Counted from the first letter of the stretch, positions 36,867 to 46,108 are shown. The stretch: DNA of 64,000 bases from Candidatus Chloroploca mongolica (GCF_004762035.2 NZ_SIJK02000021.1:37203-101202); one strand, 5' to 3'. Notes: generated by a model not told the origin, from the sequence alone. Numbers and translations are program-made.

Positions 36867-37880
36867 CTATTCCTCTTTAATCGCCTCAAGCACCCCTTTG
36901 ACCACCTCATCGGGCGAAATGCCTTCGGCCTGCGCCTCAAAATTGAGCACCACCCGATGGCGGAGGGCGGGGAGTGCGGCAAGCTTGAGATCGGCAAACG
37001 AGACATTATAGCGGCCATCAAGCAGCGCGAGGATCTTGCCAGCGAGAATAAGCGCCTGCATCCCACGCGGCGACGCACCATAGCGCACATATTGTTTTGT
37101 GACCGACGAAGCCTCACGGGTCTCGGGATGGGTCGCCGAAATCACCCGGGCCGCATAGGCGAGCACATGGCTCGCTATCGGTACCGTTCGCGCCAGATCT
37201 TGCATCTCGACAATCATCGCCCCACTCGTCACGTGACGGATCGTCGGCTGACGTTCGCCCGTGGTACGCTGCGCAATCTCAACCAGTTCAGCCGTGGTCG
37301 GAAAAGGCACATTGACCTTGAAGAAAAAGCGGTCAAGCTGGGCTTCCGGCAGCGGGTACGTTCCCTCCATCTCGAGCGGGTTCTGGGTCGCCAGCACAAA
37401 GAAGGGCGGCGCGAGCTTATGGATCGTCTTGGCGACACTGACCGTGCGCTCTTGCATTGCCTCAAGCAGCGCCGACTGCGTCTTGGGCGTCGCACGGTTG
37501 ATCTCATCGGCCAGCACCAGATTGGCAAAGATCGGCCCCGGCTCAAAACGAAACGTCTTGCGTCCCTGCTCATCTTCACTGATCAGCGTCGTCCCAATAA
37601 TATCGGCAGGCATCAGGTCGGGCGTAAACTGGATGCGCGAAAAACCGCAATCAATCACATCAGCCAGCGTCCGCACCAGCGTCGTCTTGGCAAGACCGGG
37701 CACGCCCTCAAGCAGCGCATTGCCACCGGCCATCAGCGTCACCACAACCTGGCGGATCAGTTCACGCTGCCCAACAATCACATTGCCCACCTCAGCTTCG
37801 ATCATCTGGGCACGCCGACGAAATTCATCAGGACTAATCCGATTGACCGCCGCCGCGGCCTTAGGGAGAGCTTCACTCAT
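36867..37880 (-). CDS. MoxR-family AAA+ ATPase
   Basis: 337 residues: Walker A LLEGVPGLAKTTL, Walker B LVLADEINRA, sensor ATQNPLEMEGTYPLPEAQLDRF, and the C-terminal ASPRGMQALI and LPALRHRVVLNFEAQAEG segments. MoxR proteins act as chaperone-like ATPases, often on surface or redox enzyme complexes. It leads the run moxR-DUF58-lipB-ABC. AAGGAA lies 9 bases upstream of the start. Confidence 0.95.
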   Translation of the reverse strand: MSEALPKAAAAVNRISPDEFRRRAQMIEAEVGNVIVGQRELIRQVVVTLMAGGNALLEGVPGLAKTTLVRTLADVIDCGFSRIQFTPDLMPADIIGTTLISEDEQGRKTFRFEPGPIFANLVLADEINRATPKTQSALLEAMQERTVSVAKTIHKLAPPFFVLATQNPLEMEGTYPLPEAQLDRFFFKVNVPFPTTAELVEIAQRTTGERQPTIRHVTSGAMIVEMQDLARTVPIASHVLAYAARVISATHPETREASSVTKQYVRYGASPRGMQALILAGKILALLDGRYNVSFADLKLAALPALRHRVVLNFEAQAEGISPDEVVKGVLEAIKEE

Positions 37881-38037
37881 TCTATCAATTCCTTACAACG
37901 TCCTTGCCAAACAACGTAATCGTCTGGCAAGGACGTTGGCATTGCTACCTTCATCTAGACGCTTAAGGCACGGTTTCAGGGTACTGCCGGCACCCCAGAG
38001 CAGTCCGTCGACGTTTCAGACAGTCTCTAAGGCCAAT

Positions 38038-38125
38038 ACTTTTCAAATAAGCTCACGCGAAAGGTTCGCTCACCTGCGCTAAAAACTTTGCGCCTTTGCG
38101 CCTTTGCGTCAAAACAACCGCCTTC
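38038..38125. repeat. Copy of the GCGCCTTTGCGTCAAAAC repeat
   Basis: The gap between moxR and the next gene holds a CTTTGCGCCTTTGCGCC..GTCAAAAC stretch, the same family as 4253-4270, 12098-12154 and 24879-24903. Confidence 0.6.
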
Positions 38126-38142
38126 TTTGCAAGGTATTGCCT

Positions 38143-39852
38143 CTAAGGCTCAAGCTGCGAAAAATAGTCGCGGACAAAATCTTTCAAATGGGGCGGAATA
38201 TAACCACGATCGAGCGCTTCGCTAGCGGCCTGGCTATATTCGGGGAAGATCTGCTGATAGGGCACGACCGACGGGCTGTCCGTACCGGGAAGCGTACTCT
38301 GCCCCGGTCGCGTCTCGGTGGTTCCGCCTGAACCCTGCTGACCCTGGACAAAATCGGGGTCGCCCTGCAAACCCGATGGGCGGAAGGGCTGATAGACGAG
38401 GCCCTCGCTGCCTGAACCACTGCCTTGCTGACCTGAAGGTCGGTTTGGATCAACATTGGCCCCATTATTGCTCTGCCCGGCGCCAAGGTTATCGGCATTC
38501 GAGCCACCACCACCACCGGGTTGTTGCCCATCCTGGCCCTGACCCTGACCAGGCTGGCCCTGCTGACCCTGCTGGCCTTGCTGGCCCTGCTGACCCTGCT
38601 GACCTTGCTGGCCCTGCTGGCCTTGCTGAGCCTGCTGGCCTTGCTCACCCTGCTGGCCTTGCTCACCCTGCTGACCCTGCTGACCTTGCTCACCCTGTTG
38701 CGCCTGTTGGCCTTGCTGACCTTGCTGACCAGCCTCAGCGACCTCTTGACGTGCACCCTGCACTTCGGCAAGCGACTCCTGCGTACTCTGCTGGTTCGCC
38801 AGCGCTTCTTGCGCCTGGCGCACCTGATCAGCAGCCTGGGCAAGTTGCTCGGCGGCGCGCTGGGTATCGCCCTGTTCAAGGGCCTGCGATGCCTGCTGCA
38901 GATTCTGGGCCACCTGAGGATTTGCCGAGGACTGCTGGGCTGCCTGCTGCCCGAGTTGCTCGGCCAGTTCGGCGCGTTCAGCGTCACTCAACTGGTCAAG
39001 CTGGCGAGCCAGTTCTTCGAGTTGTTGCGCGGCCTGTTCAACACTCGGACGCTGCCCCGGCTGGTTGCCCGCCAGATTCTCCAGATTACGCGCCATCTGT
39101 TCCAACGCCGCCCGCTGCGCATCGCTATTCGGGTCAAGCCGCTGTTGCAAGCGCGCCTCAGCCGCCGACAGATCAGCCAGCGCCTCCTGGCGATCACCGG
39201 GATTGTTGCGCAACTGCTCTTGCAACGCCTGCAACTCGGCAAGAATCTGCTCACGATCTTCAGGCGAGAGCTGCGTATCTTCGGCGATCTGCTGCTGCAA
39301 CTCGGTCAACTGCTGATCAGTCTGCTCTAACGCCGCTTGCACCGCCTCACGTTCGGCAAGCACAAGATCCTGGGGATTGGGCAGACCAAAGAGCAACAAG
39401 AGTGCGAGGGCAAGTGGAGCGAGCGACCAGAGCAACGGCTTACGAGCGACCCGCAGCGGCAACTGCCCAGCCTTGAGCGCCTGAGCGACACTGCCTGCAT
39501 CCTCCTGCTGACGTTCACTCAACAGATCGTGCGCATCGCGGTCGTGCAACTCGATTGCCGTCGCCAGACGCTCACGCAGGCCAAGGATCAGGTCAACGCG
39601 GCGGGCGACCCGCACCAGCGGCAGCGGACGGAAGAGGCCATAGCCAAGGACGACCAGTAACCAGATCAGGAGTGGCAACAACGCCCACAACAGCAGGTTT
39701 GCAATCGGCATCAACCGCCCGAGCAGCGCCACCCCGACCATCGCCAGCGTCGCCACCCAGAGGCTCTGACTAGCAAACCAGAGTGTATCGCTCAAGCGGA
39801 GGCGCAACCCGAGTGGGCGCAACTGCTGCCGCATCTGATCATATGGTGACAC
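38143..39852 (-). CDS. Membrane-anchored coiled-coil protein with Gln/Gly-rich collagen-like tract
   Basis: About 569 residues from GTG 39852 (GAGGG nine bases upstream; a TTG at 39861 overlaps the preceding stop). Two hydrophobic helices near 25-75 and one near 145-165 precede a long Gln/Ala/Leu coiled coil (about 170-370), then a tract of triplets such as GQQ, AQQ and GEQ repeated roughly 20 times (38540-38735), a Gly/Asn-rich linker, and a conserved-looking end (YIPPHLKDFVRDYFSQLEP). It resembles DUF4175-type proteins encoded near MoxR/DUF58 operons. The function is unknown; a surface-assembly scaffold is a guess. Confidence 0.7.
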   Translation of the reverse strand: MSPYDQMRQQLRPLGLRLRLSDTLWFASQSLWVATLAMVGVALLGRLMPIANLLLWALLPLLIWLLVVLGYGLFRPLPLVRVARRVDLILGLRERLATAIELHDRDAHDLLSERQQEDAGSVAQALKAGQLPLRVARKPLLWSLAPLALALLLLFGLPNPQDLVLAEREAVQAALEQTDQQLTELQQQIAEDTQLSPEDREQILAELQALQEQLRNNPGDRQEALADLSAAEARLQQRLDPNSDAQRAALEQMARNLENLAGNQPGQRPSVEQAAQQLEELARQLDQLSDAERAELAEQLGQQAAQQSSANPQVAQNLQQASQALEQGDTQRAAEQLAQAADQVRQAQEALANQQSTQESLAEVQGARQEVAEAGQQGQQGQQAQQGEQGQQGQQGEQGQQGEQGQQAQQGQQGQQGQQGQQGQQGQQGQQGQPGQGQGQDGQQPGGGGGSNADNLGAGQSNNGANVDPNRPSGQQGSGSGSEGLVYQPFRPSGLQGDPDFVQGQQGSGGTTETRPGQSTLPGTDSPSVVPYQQIFPEYSQAASEALDRGYIPPHLKDFVRDYFSQLEP

Positions 39853-39857
39853 GGTAC

Positions 39858-40277
39858 TCAACCCTCTTTTTTCCAGACGTGCTTTTCAACAATTTGACGG
39901 GTCAAAGTGCCATGATCCCAGATCTCAACCACACGTTGACTCACAATCGTCACCGCCCCGAAAACAGCCTCGGCTTGCGGCAGCCCATTGGACTGCGTAA
40001 GGGCCATCGTTTGCGGTGCAACGGCAAGACTCGTCGGCTCACTACGGCGTCGCAACCAGGCGATCCCTGCCTCGACCGCAACAGCGGCGAGCCCCACGGC
40101 AACAGCTTTGCCCACCTGGCGCACCTGCGTGAGCGGGATCATCTGCCCAGCGATCACCAGGGCATCAGGCGGGCGTTGCGCCAGGGCATGCTGCTCAAGT
40201 GAAACCCCGCACGCCCCACAGAAACGATTTTCCATTGGATTGCCATGCTGGCACACAGGACAGATGCGCTCGACCAT
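39858..40277 (-). CDS. Zinc-ribbon protein of unknown function
   Basis: 139 residues. A double-CxxC ribbon (CPVCQHGNPMENRFCGACG) opens the protein, a hydrophobic stretch (AVAVGLAAVAVEAGIAWL) follows, and the C-terminal part is soluble. GGAGG precedes ATG 40277. It overlaps or abuts the coiled-coil gene, so they are probably co-expressed. Confidence 0.7.
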   Translation of the reverse strand: MVERICPVCQHGNPMENRFCGACGVSLEQHALAQRPPDALVIAGQMIPLTQVRQVGKAVAVGLAAVAVEAGIAWLRRRSEPTSLAVAPQTMALTQSNGLPQAEAVFGAVTIVSQRVVEIWDHGTLTRQIVEKHVWKKEG

Positions 40278-40329
40278 CCGCTTTTGTCCTCCCGTTTAAC
40301 CTGACAGCGCCGAACAATCCCTCATTTGC

Positions 40330-40338
40330 AGTATAGCA
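40330..40338 (-). promoter_or_regulatory. Extended -10 promoter for the zinc-ribbon operon
   Basis: Minus strand TGCTATACT, about 50 bases upstream of the start codon; identical to the ole-operon -10. Confidence 0.5.
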
Positions 40339-40365
40339 CTGTGCGAGGGCGCGGCGCAAATATGT

Positions 40366-41151
40366 TCAGCGTTTTGGCACAAAGCGCGCCATAATCGCTC
40401 CAAGCTCATAGAGCAAATACATCGGAATTGCCAGCAACGCCAGGTTGATGGGATCGCCCGTTGGCGTAATCAACGCGGCAATGATCACGACCGCCAGCAC
40501 GGCAAATCGGCGATACTTTGTCAGTTGGCTGGCGGTGACAACGCCAAGAAAGGCCAGCACATAGATAATCACCGGCAACTCAAAAACAATACCGTTGATC
40601 AAGAGCAAGGTCGTAATGGTGCGAATAAAATTAGCAACTGATGGCTGACTTTCGATTAATTCTGAGCCTGAAAAGCCAATCAGAAATTGAATCGCCGTTG
40701 GCACCGTAATAAACCAGCCAAAAGCAAGACCAGCTGCAAAGAAAAAGGTCACAAACGGGAGCGAGATATAGATAATGCGTCGTTCGCGGTCGTTCAAACC
40801 AGGCACAATGAACGCAAGCAACTGGTAGACAATCACCGGCATCGCCATAATCAGGCCAACCGTCAGGGCGACCGTCATATAACTGGTGAACTCTTCGGTC
40901 GTTCCAACCGACTGCACAGGCGGGCGATCGGTCAGGGGCGCAAAGGTATTGATAATGAGATCAACCAGCTTGAACGGCCCCATCACCAGGAAAATACCGA
41001 AACCGACCCCAATGAAAATCCCAATACTCGCTCGCACCAGACGCATCCGTAACTCTTTCAGATGCTCAATGAGCGACATCGCTGGCTCATCTTCTGCAGC
41101 GTTACTGGGGGGCGATGGATTCGTGGTTGCTTGTTCTGTCTTGGTGGTCAC
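40366..41151 (-). CDS. tatC: TatC, twin-arginine translocase receptor subunit
   Basis: 261 residues, six helices. The N-terminal SLIEHLKELRMRLVRA is the TatC signature that contacts twin-arginine signal peptides, and the loop FVTFFFAAGLAFGWF with later PTGDPINLALLAIPMYLLYELG is typical. The GTG start overlaps the stop of tatA as GTGA. TatC and TatA export folded cofactor proteins. Confidence 0.95.
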   Translation of the reverse strand: MTTKTEQATTNPSPPSNAAEDEPAMSLIEHLKELRMRLVRASIGIFIGVGFGIFLVMGPFKLVDLIINTFAPLTDRPPVQSVGTTEEFTSYMTVALTVGLIMAMPVIVYQLLAFIVPGLNDRERRIIYISLPFVTFFFAAGLAFGWFITVPTAIQFLIGFSGSELIESQPSVANFIRTITTLLLINGIVFELPVIIYVLAFLGVVTASQLTKYRRFAVLAVVIIAALITPTGDPINLALLAIPMYLLYELGAIMARFVPKR

Positions 41152-42014
41152 CGTGACAACGTCTCCTGCGCTTGTACTTCAACCTCTGCCGACCACGACT
41201 CGCTCAAAAGGCCCCGTTCACGCAATTCAGCAACCAGATGGTGCAGTGCGATCGTCACAGCCTCAAGCTGTCCCACTAGTTGGGCGTGCTCTTCAACACT
41301 CAACGTAACCATCGCTGGCTGTGGCTCAGGCGGTGCGGTTACCTCATGCGAGTCAGACGTTTGCGGTTCAGCAATCGTTCCCTCAGTTGCTGGAACCGGT
41401 GCCCAGTCTTGCACTGAGTTGAGCACACCCGTAGGCTGGGTTGCCGCCATACGCGCCGGGCGTGGTGGGGCTGGCACACTCCCTGCGGCAGGTGTCGGCA
41501 CAAGCGGGGGTGGCGCAGCAAGTTGCTCCCTCACTGTCTGGGTAGCCTCGGCGAGATCAGCGGGCGCAACAACACCATTCGATTGAGCCACCTCGGTCAG
41601 GTTTGGCACATCAGGCCCTATCTCAGCCCCTGCGCCCGCCTCACGCGGAGGCAGGATCGTCTGGGCGGGATCACCAGCTATCAGATCGGCGGCCTCAGCA
41701 GGCGTCGTCGTCGAGTCGGTCAAACGTAGCATCGGGCGCAATTCTTTGGGGAGACTGGTCAGATCAGGTGAAATATCGAAATGCTTGCGCGTACGCACCA
41801 ATTCATCACGCAGGCTGGCAATCTCTTGCTCAAACTCAGCGCGCACCTCATTGATCATCTGAAATTCAGGTGATTGCTGTTGCCAGGCGAGAAATCGGGC
41901 CACATGCTTGCCCGCGAAGCGCCCTAGTTCAGGCAACCGCTCAGGCCCAAAGATCACCAGAGCGAGGCCAGCAATAATCAGCAACTCGGTCAAATGAATA
42001 TTAAAAAACTCCAT
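41148..42014 (-). CDS. tatA: TatA/TatB-type subunit with a very long C-terminal tail
   Basis: 288 residues from ATG 42014 (AAAGGCAG upstream; upstream frame extension is repeat-derived). Residues 1-45 are a classic TatA/B N terminus: short helix ELLIIAGLALVIFGPERLPELGR, amphipathic helix after GKHVARFLAWQQQ. The remaining 230 residues are Pro/Ala/Glu/Thr-rich and probably disordered, ending in a short predicted coiled coil. Typical TatA is 60-90 and TatB 120-170 residues, so the tail is unusual. The pairing with tatC is operonic. Confidence 0.85.
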   Translation of the reverse strand: MEFFNIHLTELLIIAGLALVIFGPERLPELGRFAGKHVARFLAWQQQSPEFQMINEVRAEFEQEIASLRDELVRTRKHFDISPDLTSLPKELRPMLRLTDSTTTPAEAADLIAGDPAQTILPPREAGAGAEIGPDVPNLTEVAQSNGVVAPADLAEATQTVREQLAAPPPLVPTPAAGSVPAPPRPARMAATQPTGVLNSVQDWAPVPATEGTIAEPQTSDSHEVTAPPEPQPAMVTLSVEEHAQLVGQLEAVTIALHHLVAELRERGLLSESWSAEVEVQAQETLSR

Positions 42015-42059
42015 AGCTGCCTTTCGTCTCCAGGCTTGCTCTGGTACCATCTTACCATG

Positions 42060-42300
42060 ATCAAACACACAGGTTGACAGCCTCTCTTCCGGTCTTATAC
42101 CAATTACTATTGATGATGCCGCATTCTTGTCATTCCGAGCGCAGCGAGGAATCTGAGCGGGTTGCACAAGACCCCTCATCGTCATTCATCGCATCACAAA
42201 AATCAGAGTTAAGACAAGAAGCGGCCCAACATTTGACGTACATCGGTGATTGTGAGAACATACAAAGAAGGCCTTAGACGTCGTCTTTCCGCACAGGCTC
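42060..42300. repeat. Gene-free leader with repeat copy
   Basis: Between divergent tatA and the OpuC-type operon. It contains GTCATTCCGAGCGCAGCGAG..ATCTGAGCGGG, a diverged member of the repeat block seen at 4.4-4.8 kb. No gene; a TTGACG at 42233 has no good partner -10. Confidence 0.55.
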
Positions 42301-42318
42301 CAGGAGTATCTTCATCTT

Positions 42319-42963
42319 ATGATCGAACTGCTCGGCGAGGCATACGCCTACTATCTCGCCAATCAGACGCGCTTCTGGACCGAGTTTGGACGCCACCTGA
42401 CCTTGAGTGGGACGGCCCTTGGCATCAGCATTCTCGTGTGCCTGCCACTGGGGATCTGGGCTGCCCGTCATGCAGCCAGTGCGCAGTATCTCATCAATGC
42501 GGTTGGTGCGCTGCGCCTTGTTCCCAGTCTGGCGATCCTCTTTCTGGCCCAACCCTATCTCGGCACTGGTTTCGCCCCGGCTTTGATTGCCCTCACGGTG
42601 CTGGCTCTCCCCCCGATCTTGATCAATGTCTATGCTGGACTGCTTGGCGTTGAACGTGCCATCGTGGAAGCTGCCCAAGGGATGGGCATGACGGTGCAGC
42701 AGCAATTGCTGCGGATCGAACTGCCGCTCGCGTTACCCGTCATTCTGGCGGGAATCCGGATCGCAGCGGTTGAAGTTATTTCAAGTGCGACGCTGGCCGC
42801 CTTCATCGGGGCGGGTGGGCTCGGGATTTTTATTACGCGTGGCTTTGCCCTCTTCGAGCCACGCATTATGCTGGTTGGTGCAGTGCCTATTGCGCTGCTC
42901 GCCCTAGGCAGCGATCTGCTGCTTGGTCAGGCCGAGCGATGGGCAACTTCGTATCGTTCATAA
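42319..42963 (+). CDS. Glycine betaine/choline-type ABC permease (OpuCB/D family)
   Basis: 214 residues, five to six helices. The permease loop EAAQGMGMTVQQQLLRIELPLALPVILAGIRIA is diagnostic of OpuB/OpuC/ProW permeases. First gene of a four-gene unit that imports quaternary-ammonium osmoprotectants. A second, distinct permease follows at the end, which is the arrangement of OpuC. Confidence 0.9.
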   Translation: MIELLGEAYAYYLANQTRFWTEFGRHLTLSGTALGISILVCLPLGIWAARHAASAQYLINAVGALRLVPSLAILFLAQPYLGTGFAPALIALTVLALPPILINVYAGLLGVERAIVEAAQGMGMTVQQQLLRIELPLALPVILAGIRIAAVEVISSATLAAFIGAGGLGIFITRGFALFEPRIMLVGAVPIALLALGSDLLLGQAERWATSYRS

Positions 42964-42975
42964 GGAGACATCGTG

Positions 42976-43914
42976 ATGAGAACTTTGTTGCGCGCATGGC
43001 GTCCGGGAACACTGATCCTGCTGCTTGTTCTGGTACTGGCCGCCTGTGGAGGTCAGCCAGCAGCTGGGCCGGGTGGCGGGCAACCTGCCAGCCCGACGAT
43101 CAAGATCGGCTCGAAGAATTTTACAGAATCACTGCTCGTCGCTGAAATGTACGCCCAGATGCTCGAAGCCAATGGCTTTACCGTCGAACGCAAACTCAAC
43201 CTGGGGGCTACGCCAATCGCCCATACCGCCCTGACCAGTGGCGAGATTGACCTCTACCCTGAGTATACGTCAACCGGTCTGCTCGAGGTACTCAAACAAG
43301 AGCCGATTGCCGATGCGGCTGGCATTCTGGCCGCGCTACGCGAAGGCTACGAAAGCCAGTTCCAAATCACCTGGCTCGAACCCGCCCCGTTCAATAATAC
43401 CAATACCTTTGCCATGACCGAAGCACGGGCTGCCGAGTTGGGCGTAACGAGCTTTTCCGACCTGGTACCCTTGTCGGGCGAATTGCGGCTTGGTGGGCCA
43501 CCCGAGTTTCCCGAGCGTGAGGATAACAAAGCCGTGCTCGCGCTCTATGGCTTTGATCCGAAGTTTGGCGGCGACAACTATGTGCAACTCGATACCGGTG
43601 GGTTGCGCTATGAGGCGCTCGTCCGTGGTGACGTTGAGGTTGTCGTCGCGTTTGGGACGGACGGGCAACTGGCCGGGCTCGGCTTGCGCCCCCTGGTCGA
43701 CGATAAAAATGCCTACCCAATCTATCAAGTGAGCCCCGTGATTCGTCAGGCAACCCTCGAGGCCAATCCGACCATCACCGATCTGCTCAATCGCCTCTCA
43801 GCATCCCTGACGGGCGAAGTGATGTCGGGGCTCAACTGGGAAGTTGACGGGCCAGACAAGCGCGAAGTGCCTGATGTCGTGCGTGATTTCCTGACCAGTC
43901 AGGGCTTGATCTAA
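42976..43914 (+). CDS. opuCC: Osmoprotectant-binding lipoprotein (OpuCC family)
   Basis: 312 residues from ATG 42976 (AAGGAG eight bases upstream; the previous GTG is less well spaced). Lipobox VLAAC. Class-II betaine/choline-binding features: IKIGSKNFTESLLVAEMYAQML, LTSGEIDLYPEYTSTGLLEV, and later YQVSPVIRQATLEANP. It delivers substrate to the flanking permeases. Confidence 0.92.
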   Translation: MRTLLRAWRPGTLILLLVLVLAACGGQPAAGPGGGQPASPTIKIGSKNFTESLLVAEMYAQMLEANGFTVERKLNLGATPIAHTALTSGEIDLYPEYTSTGLLEVLKQEPIADAAGILAALREGYESQFQITWLEPAPFNNTNTFAMTEARAAELGVTSFSDLVPLSGELRLGGPPEFPEREDNKAVLALYGFDPKFGGDNYVQLDTGGLRYEALVRGDVEVVVAFGTDGQLAGLGLRPLVDDKNAYPIYQVSPVIRQATLEANPTITDLLNRLSASLTGEVMSGLNWEVDGPDKREVPDVVRDFLTSQGLI

Positions 43915-43978
43915 AGGTTCATCTTCACTGCTGGGAGCGAGGGCGTCGCGCCCTCACTCCCAGCAGGAAGATGAACCT
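43915..43978. other. Long hairpin between binding-protein and ATPase genes
   Basis: Arms 43915-43945 and 43949-43978 are nearly complementary (GCTGGGAGCGAGGGCG paired with CGCCCTCACTCCCAGC). Inside an operon, it may stabilise the upstream binding-protein mRNA and reduce read-through. Confidence 0.65.
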
Positions 43979-44004
43979 GCACATTAGATCTAAGGGTTTC
44001 ATCC

Positions 44005-44988
44005 ATGAGCATGCTCGTTGCTGACGAACTGACCAAACTCTTTCCTGGTGAAAGTCAGCCAGCCGTTGATGCGGTCAGCTTTACGGTTGAGCCAGGTGAA
44101 TTCATCGTCTTGCTGGGTCCTTCGGGATGCGGCAAGACGACCCTGCTCAAGATGATCAACCGGCTGTATGAGCCGACGAGTGGCCGGTTCTTCATTGAGG
44201 GCGTGGATGCACACGATATGCCGGTCACCGAGTTGCGACGGCGCATTGGTTATGCCATCCAGCAGACCGGGCTCTTTCCGCATCTGCGCATCGCACAGAA
44301 TATCGCGGTGGTGCCCAGGCTGCTTGGCTGGCCGCGTGAGCGCATCGAAGCGCGTATCGATGAGTTGCTCGATCTTGTTGGCTTGCCCCGTGAGTTTCGC
44401 CAACGGTATCCACGGCAACTCTCGGGCGGGCAACAACAACGGGTCGGCCTGGCTCGTGCCCTGGCCGCTGATCCGGCGATGATGCTTATGGACGAGCCGT
44501 TCGGGGCGCTCGATGCAATCACGCGTACCCGCCTGCAAGATGAGTTGATGGCAATCCAGCGCAAATTGCACAAGACGATTCTCTTTGTCACGCATGATAT
44601 CGAAGAAGCGCTACGCCTCGCTGATCGGGTGATGGTGATGAAGGATGGACGCATTGTCCAGTTTGCCACGCCCCTGATGCTCCTCGCTCAACCAGAAGAT
44701 CCCTTTGTGGCCGAGTTGACTGGTGCGAGCGATCTGCTCCGTCAGTTGAGCCTGATTACCGTCGAGCGAGCCCTCGCGCATCCTGGTCTCCAACCGTCGA
44801 CCGATGAGACTGCTGACCTGACGCCGCTGCATCCGCAGGATGACCTGCGTTTGGCCTTGACCCGCCTGCTCAGCGTCGGTGACGAGGGGTTGGTCGTCGT
44901 AGAGGACGGGCGGACGTGTGGGCGTTTGACGCTGAGCCATCTACAAGCAGTGCTACGTGACCCAGCACTCCTGGGAGCACAACGATGA
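44005..44988 (+). CDS. opuCA: Osmoprotectant ABC ATPase with one CBS domain (OpuCA family)
   Basis: 327 residues: Walker A GPSGCGKTT, signature LSGGQQQRVGLARAL, Walker B MLMDEPFGALD, His switch VTHDIEEAL. The C-terminal 80 residues (VERALAHPGLQPS..LLSVGDEGLVVVEDGRTCGRLTLSHLQ) form a single CBS-like module; osmosensing OpuA/OpuCA often have two, so one looks lost or degenerate. It overlaps the last permease gene by four bases. Confidence 0.92.
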   Translation: MSMLVADELTKLFPGESQPAVDAVSFTVEPGEFIVLLGPSGCGKTTLLKMINRLYEPTSGRFFIEGVDAHDMPVTELRRRIGYAIQQTGLFPHLRIAQNIAVVPRLLGWPRERIEARIDELLDLVGLPREFRQRYPRQLSGGQQQRVGLARALAADPAMMLMDEPFGALDAITRTRLQDELMAIQRKLHKTILFVTHDIEEALRLADRVMVMKDGRIVQFATPLMLLAQPEDPFVAELTGASDLLRQLSLITVERALAHPGLQPSTDETADLTPLHPQDDLRLALTRLLSVGDEGLVVVEDGRTCGRLTLSHLQAVLRDPALLGAQR

Positions 44989-45608
44989 CCTACCTGGTGC
45001 AGAACTGGCGCTCGGTCGGCAGCCTAGTCGTCGAACACCTCTGGCTCACGCTCTCGGCGCTTGCCATCGCCCTGGTCATCGCCGTGCCCACGAGCATTCT
45101 GCTCGTACGGATTCCACGGCTGCGTGGGCCGGTGCTCGGGTTGCTGGGGGTACTCTACACGATCCCCAGTCTCTCGTTGCTGGTCTTGCTGATCCCACTG
45201 CTGGGCCTGGGCTACTGGCCGGCAGTGGTCACGCTCGTCATCTATGCCCAACTGGTGCTGGTGCGCAATCTTGTCGTTGGCCTGACCGAAATCGACGCCG
45301 CGATCCTCGAAGCAGCCAATGGCATGGGCATGAATGGATGGCAACGGCTGATCATCGTTGAATTCCCGCTGGCCCTACCGCTCTTGCTCGCCGGGCTCCG
45401 CATCGCGACGCTTTCGACCATTGGCATTGCAACAATTGCCGCCTTTATCAATGCTGGCGGCCTGGGGATGCTGCTCTTTGACGGTGTCCGCAGCAGCAAC
45501 CAGGAAAAGATTGTCGCTGGCGCGATCGCCGTCTCACTGCTCGCGTTTGGGGCCAACGCCCTGCTGCGCCAGGTCGAACGCTGGTCACGGCGCGGGTTGG
45601 ATGCGTAA
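44985..45608 (+). CDS. Second glycine betaine/choline-type ABC permease
   Basis: 207 residues with EAANGMGMNGWQRLIIVEFPLALPLLLAGLRIATLSTIG, the same permease loop as the first. Start is ATGA-coupled to the ATPase gene. Together with the first permease it likely forms a heterodimer. Confidence 0.9.
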   Translation: MTYLVQNWRSVGSLVVEHLWLTLSALAIALVIAVPTSILLVRIPRLRGPVLGLLGVLYTIPSLSLLVLLIPLLGLGYWPAVVTLVIYAQLVLVRNLVVGLTEIDAAILEAANGMGMNGWQRLIIVEFPLALPLLLAGLRIATLSTIGIATIAAFINAGGLGMLLFDGVRSSNQEKIVAGAIAVSLLAFGANALLRQVERWSRRGLDA

Positions 45609-45622
45609 CCACAGGATATACC

Positions 45623-46108
45623 GTGAGCTTCCTGACGATCCTCGAAATCGCGAGCTATATAGTCACCATTATTGGCCTACCCTATGCCATTGTGATCTAT
45701 CTCCGCGAACAGCGCCTGGCCGAACAACGTGACGAAGAAGCCGTCTATCTCGCCCTGATTGATGAGTACGTCCGCTTTCAAAAACTCATTCTCGAGCACC
45801 CCGATCTCCACCTACGCATGATCGGCACAGCGCCGCCACTGAGCGACGATCAGCAGGAACGACGGCTGATCATCTTTGACATCCTCGTCTCGCTCTTTGA
45901 ACGAGCCTACATTCTCGTCTACGAAGAGGAGATGCCCCCCCGTCAGCAGCGTCTCTGGCGCTCGTGGGAGGGCTACATGCGTGAATGGTGTCGGCGCGAA
46001 GAATTTCGTACCACGCTGCCGCTGCTGCTTGAAGGCGAAGATAGCGACTTCGCGACCCACATTAGCCGCATCGCTGCCCAGGAAGCCGCACGCAAGCAAG
46101 CGGGGTAA
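45623..46108 (+). CDS. Small membrane-tethered protein of unknown function
   Basis: 161 residues from GTG 45623 (AGGAT upstream). One N-terminal helix (ILEIASYIVTIIGLPYAIVIYL) is followed by a charged, helical cytoplasmic domain rich in Glu, Arg and Trp. It lies 14 bp after the transporter, so it may be part of the operon or just close. I do not recognise the family. Confidence 0.6.
   Translation: MSFLTILEIASYIVTIIGLPYAIVIYLREQRLAEQRDEEAVYLALIDEYVRFQKLILEHPDLHLRMIGTAPPLSDDQQERRLIIFDILVSLFERAYILVYEEEMPPRQQRLWRSWEGYMREWCRREEFRTTLPLLLEGEDSDFATHISRIAAQEAARKQAG

Noticed and set aside
38376..39476. Open frames opposite the coiled-coil gene with Leu/Thr or Pro/Ala repeats
   Set aside because: They only mirror the Gln/Gly repeat DNA of the minus-strand gene in other frames.
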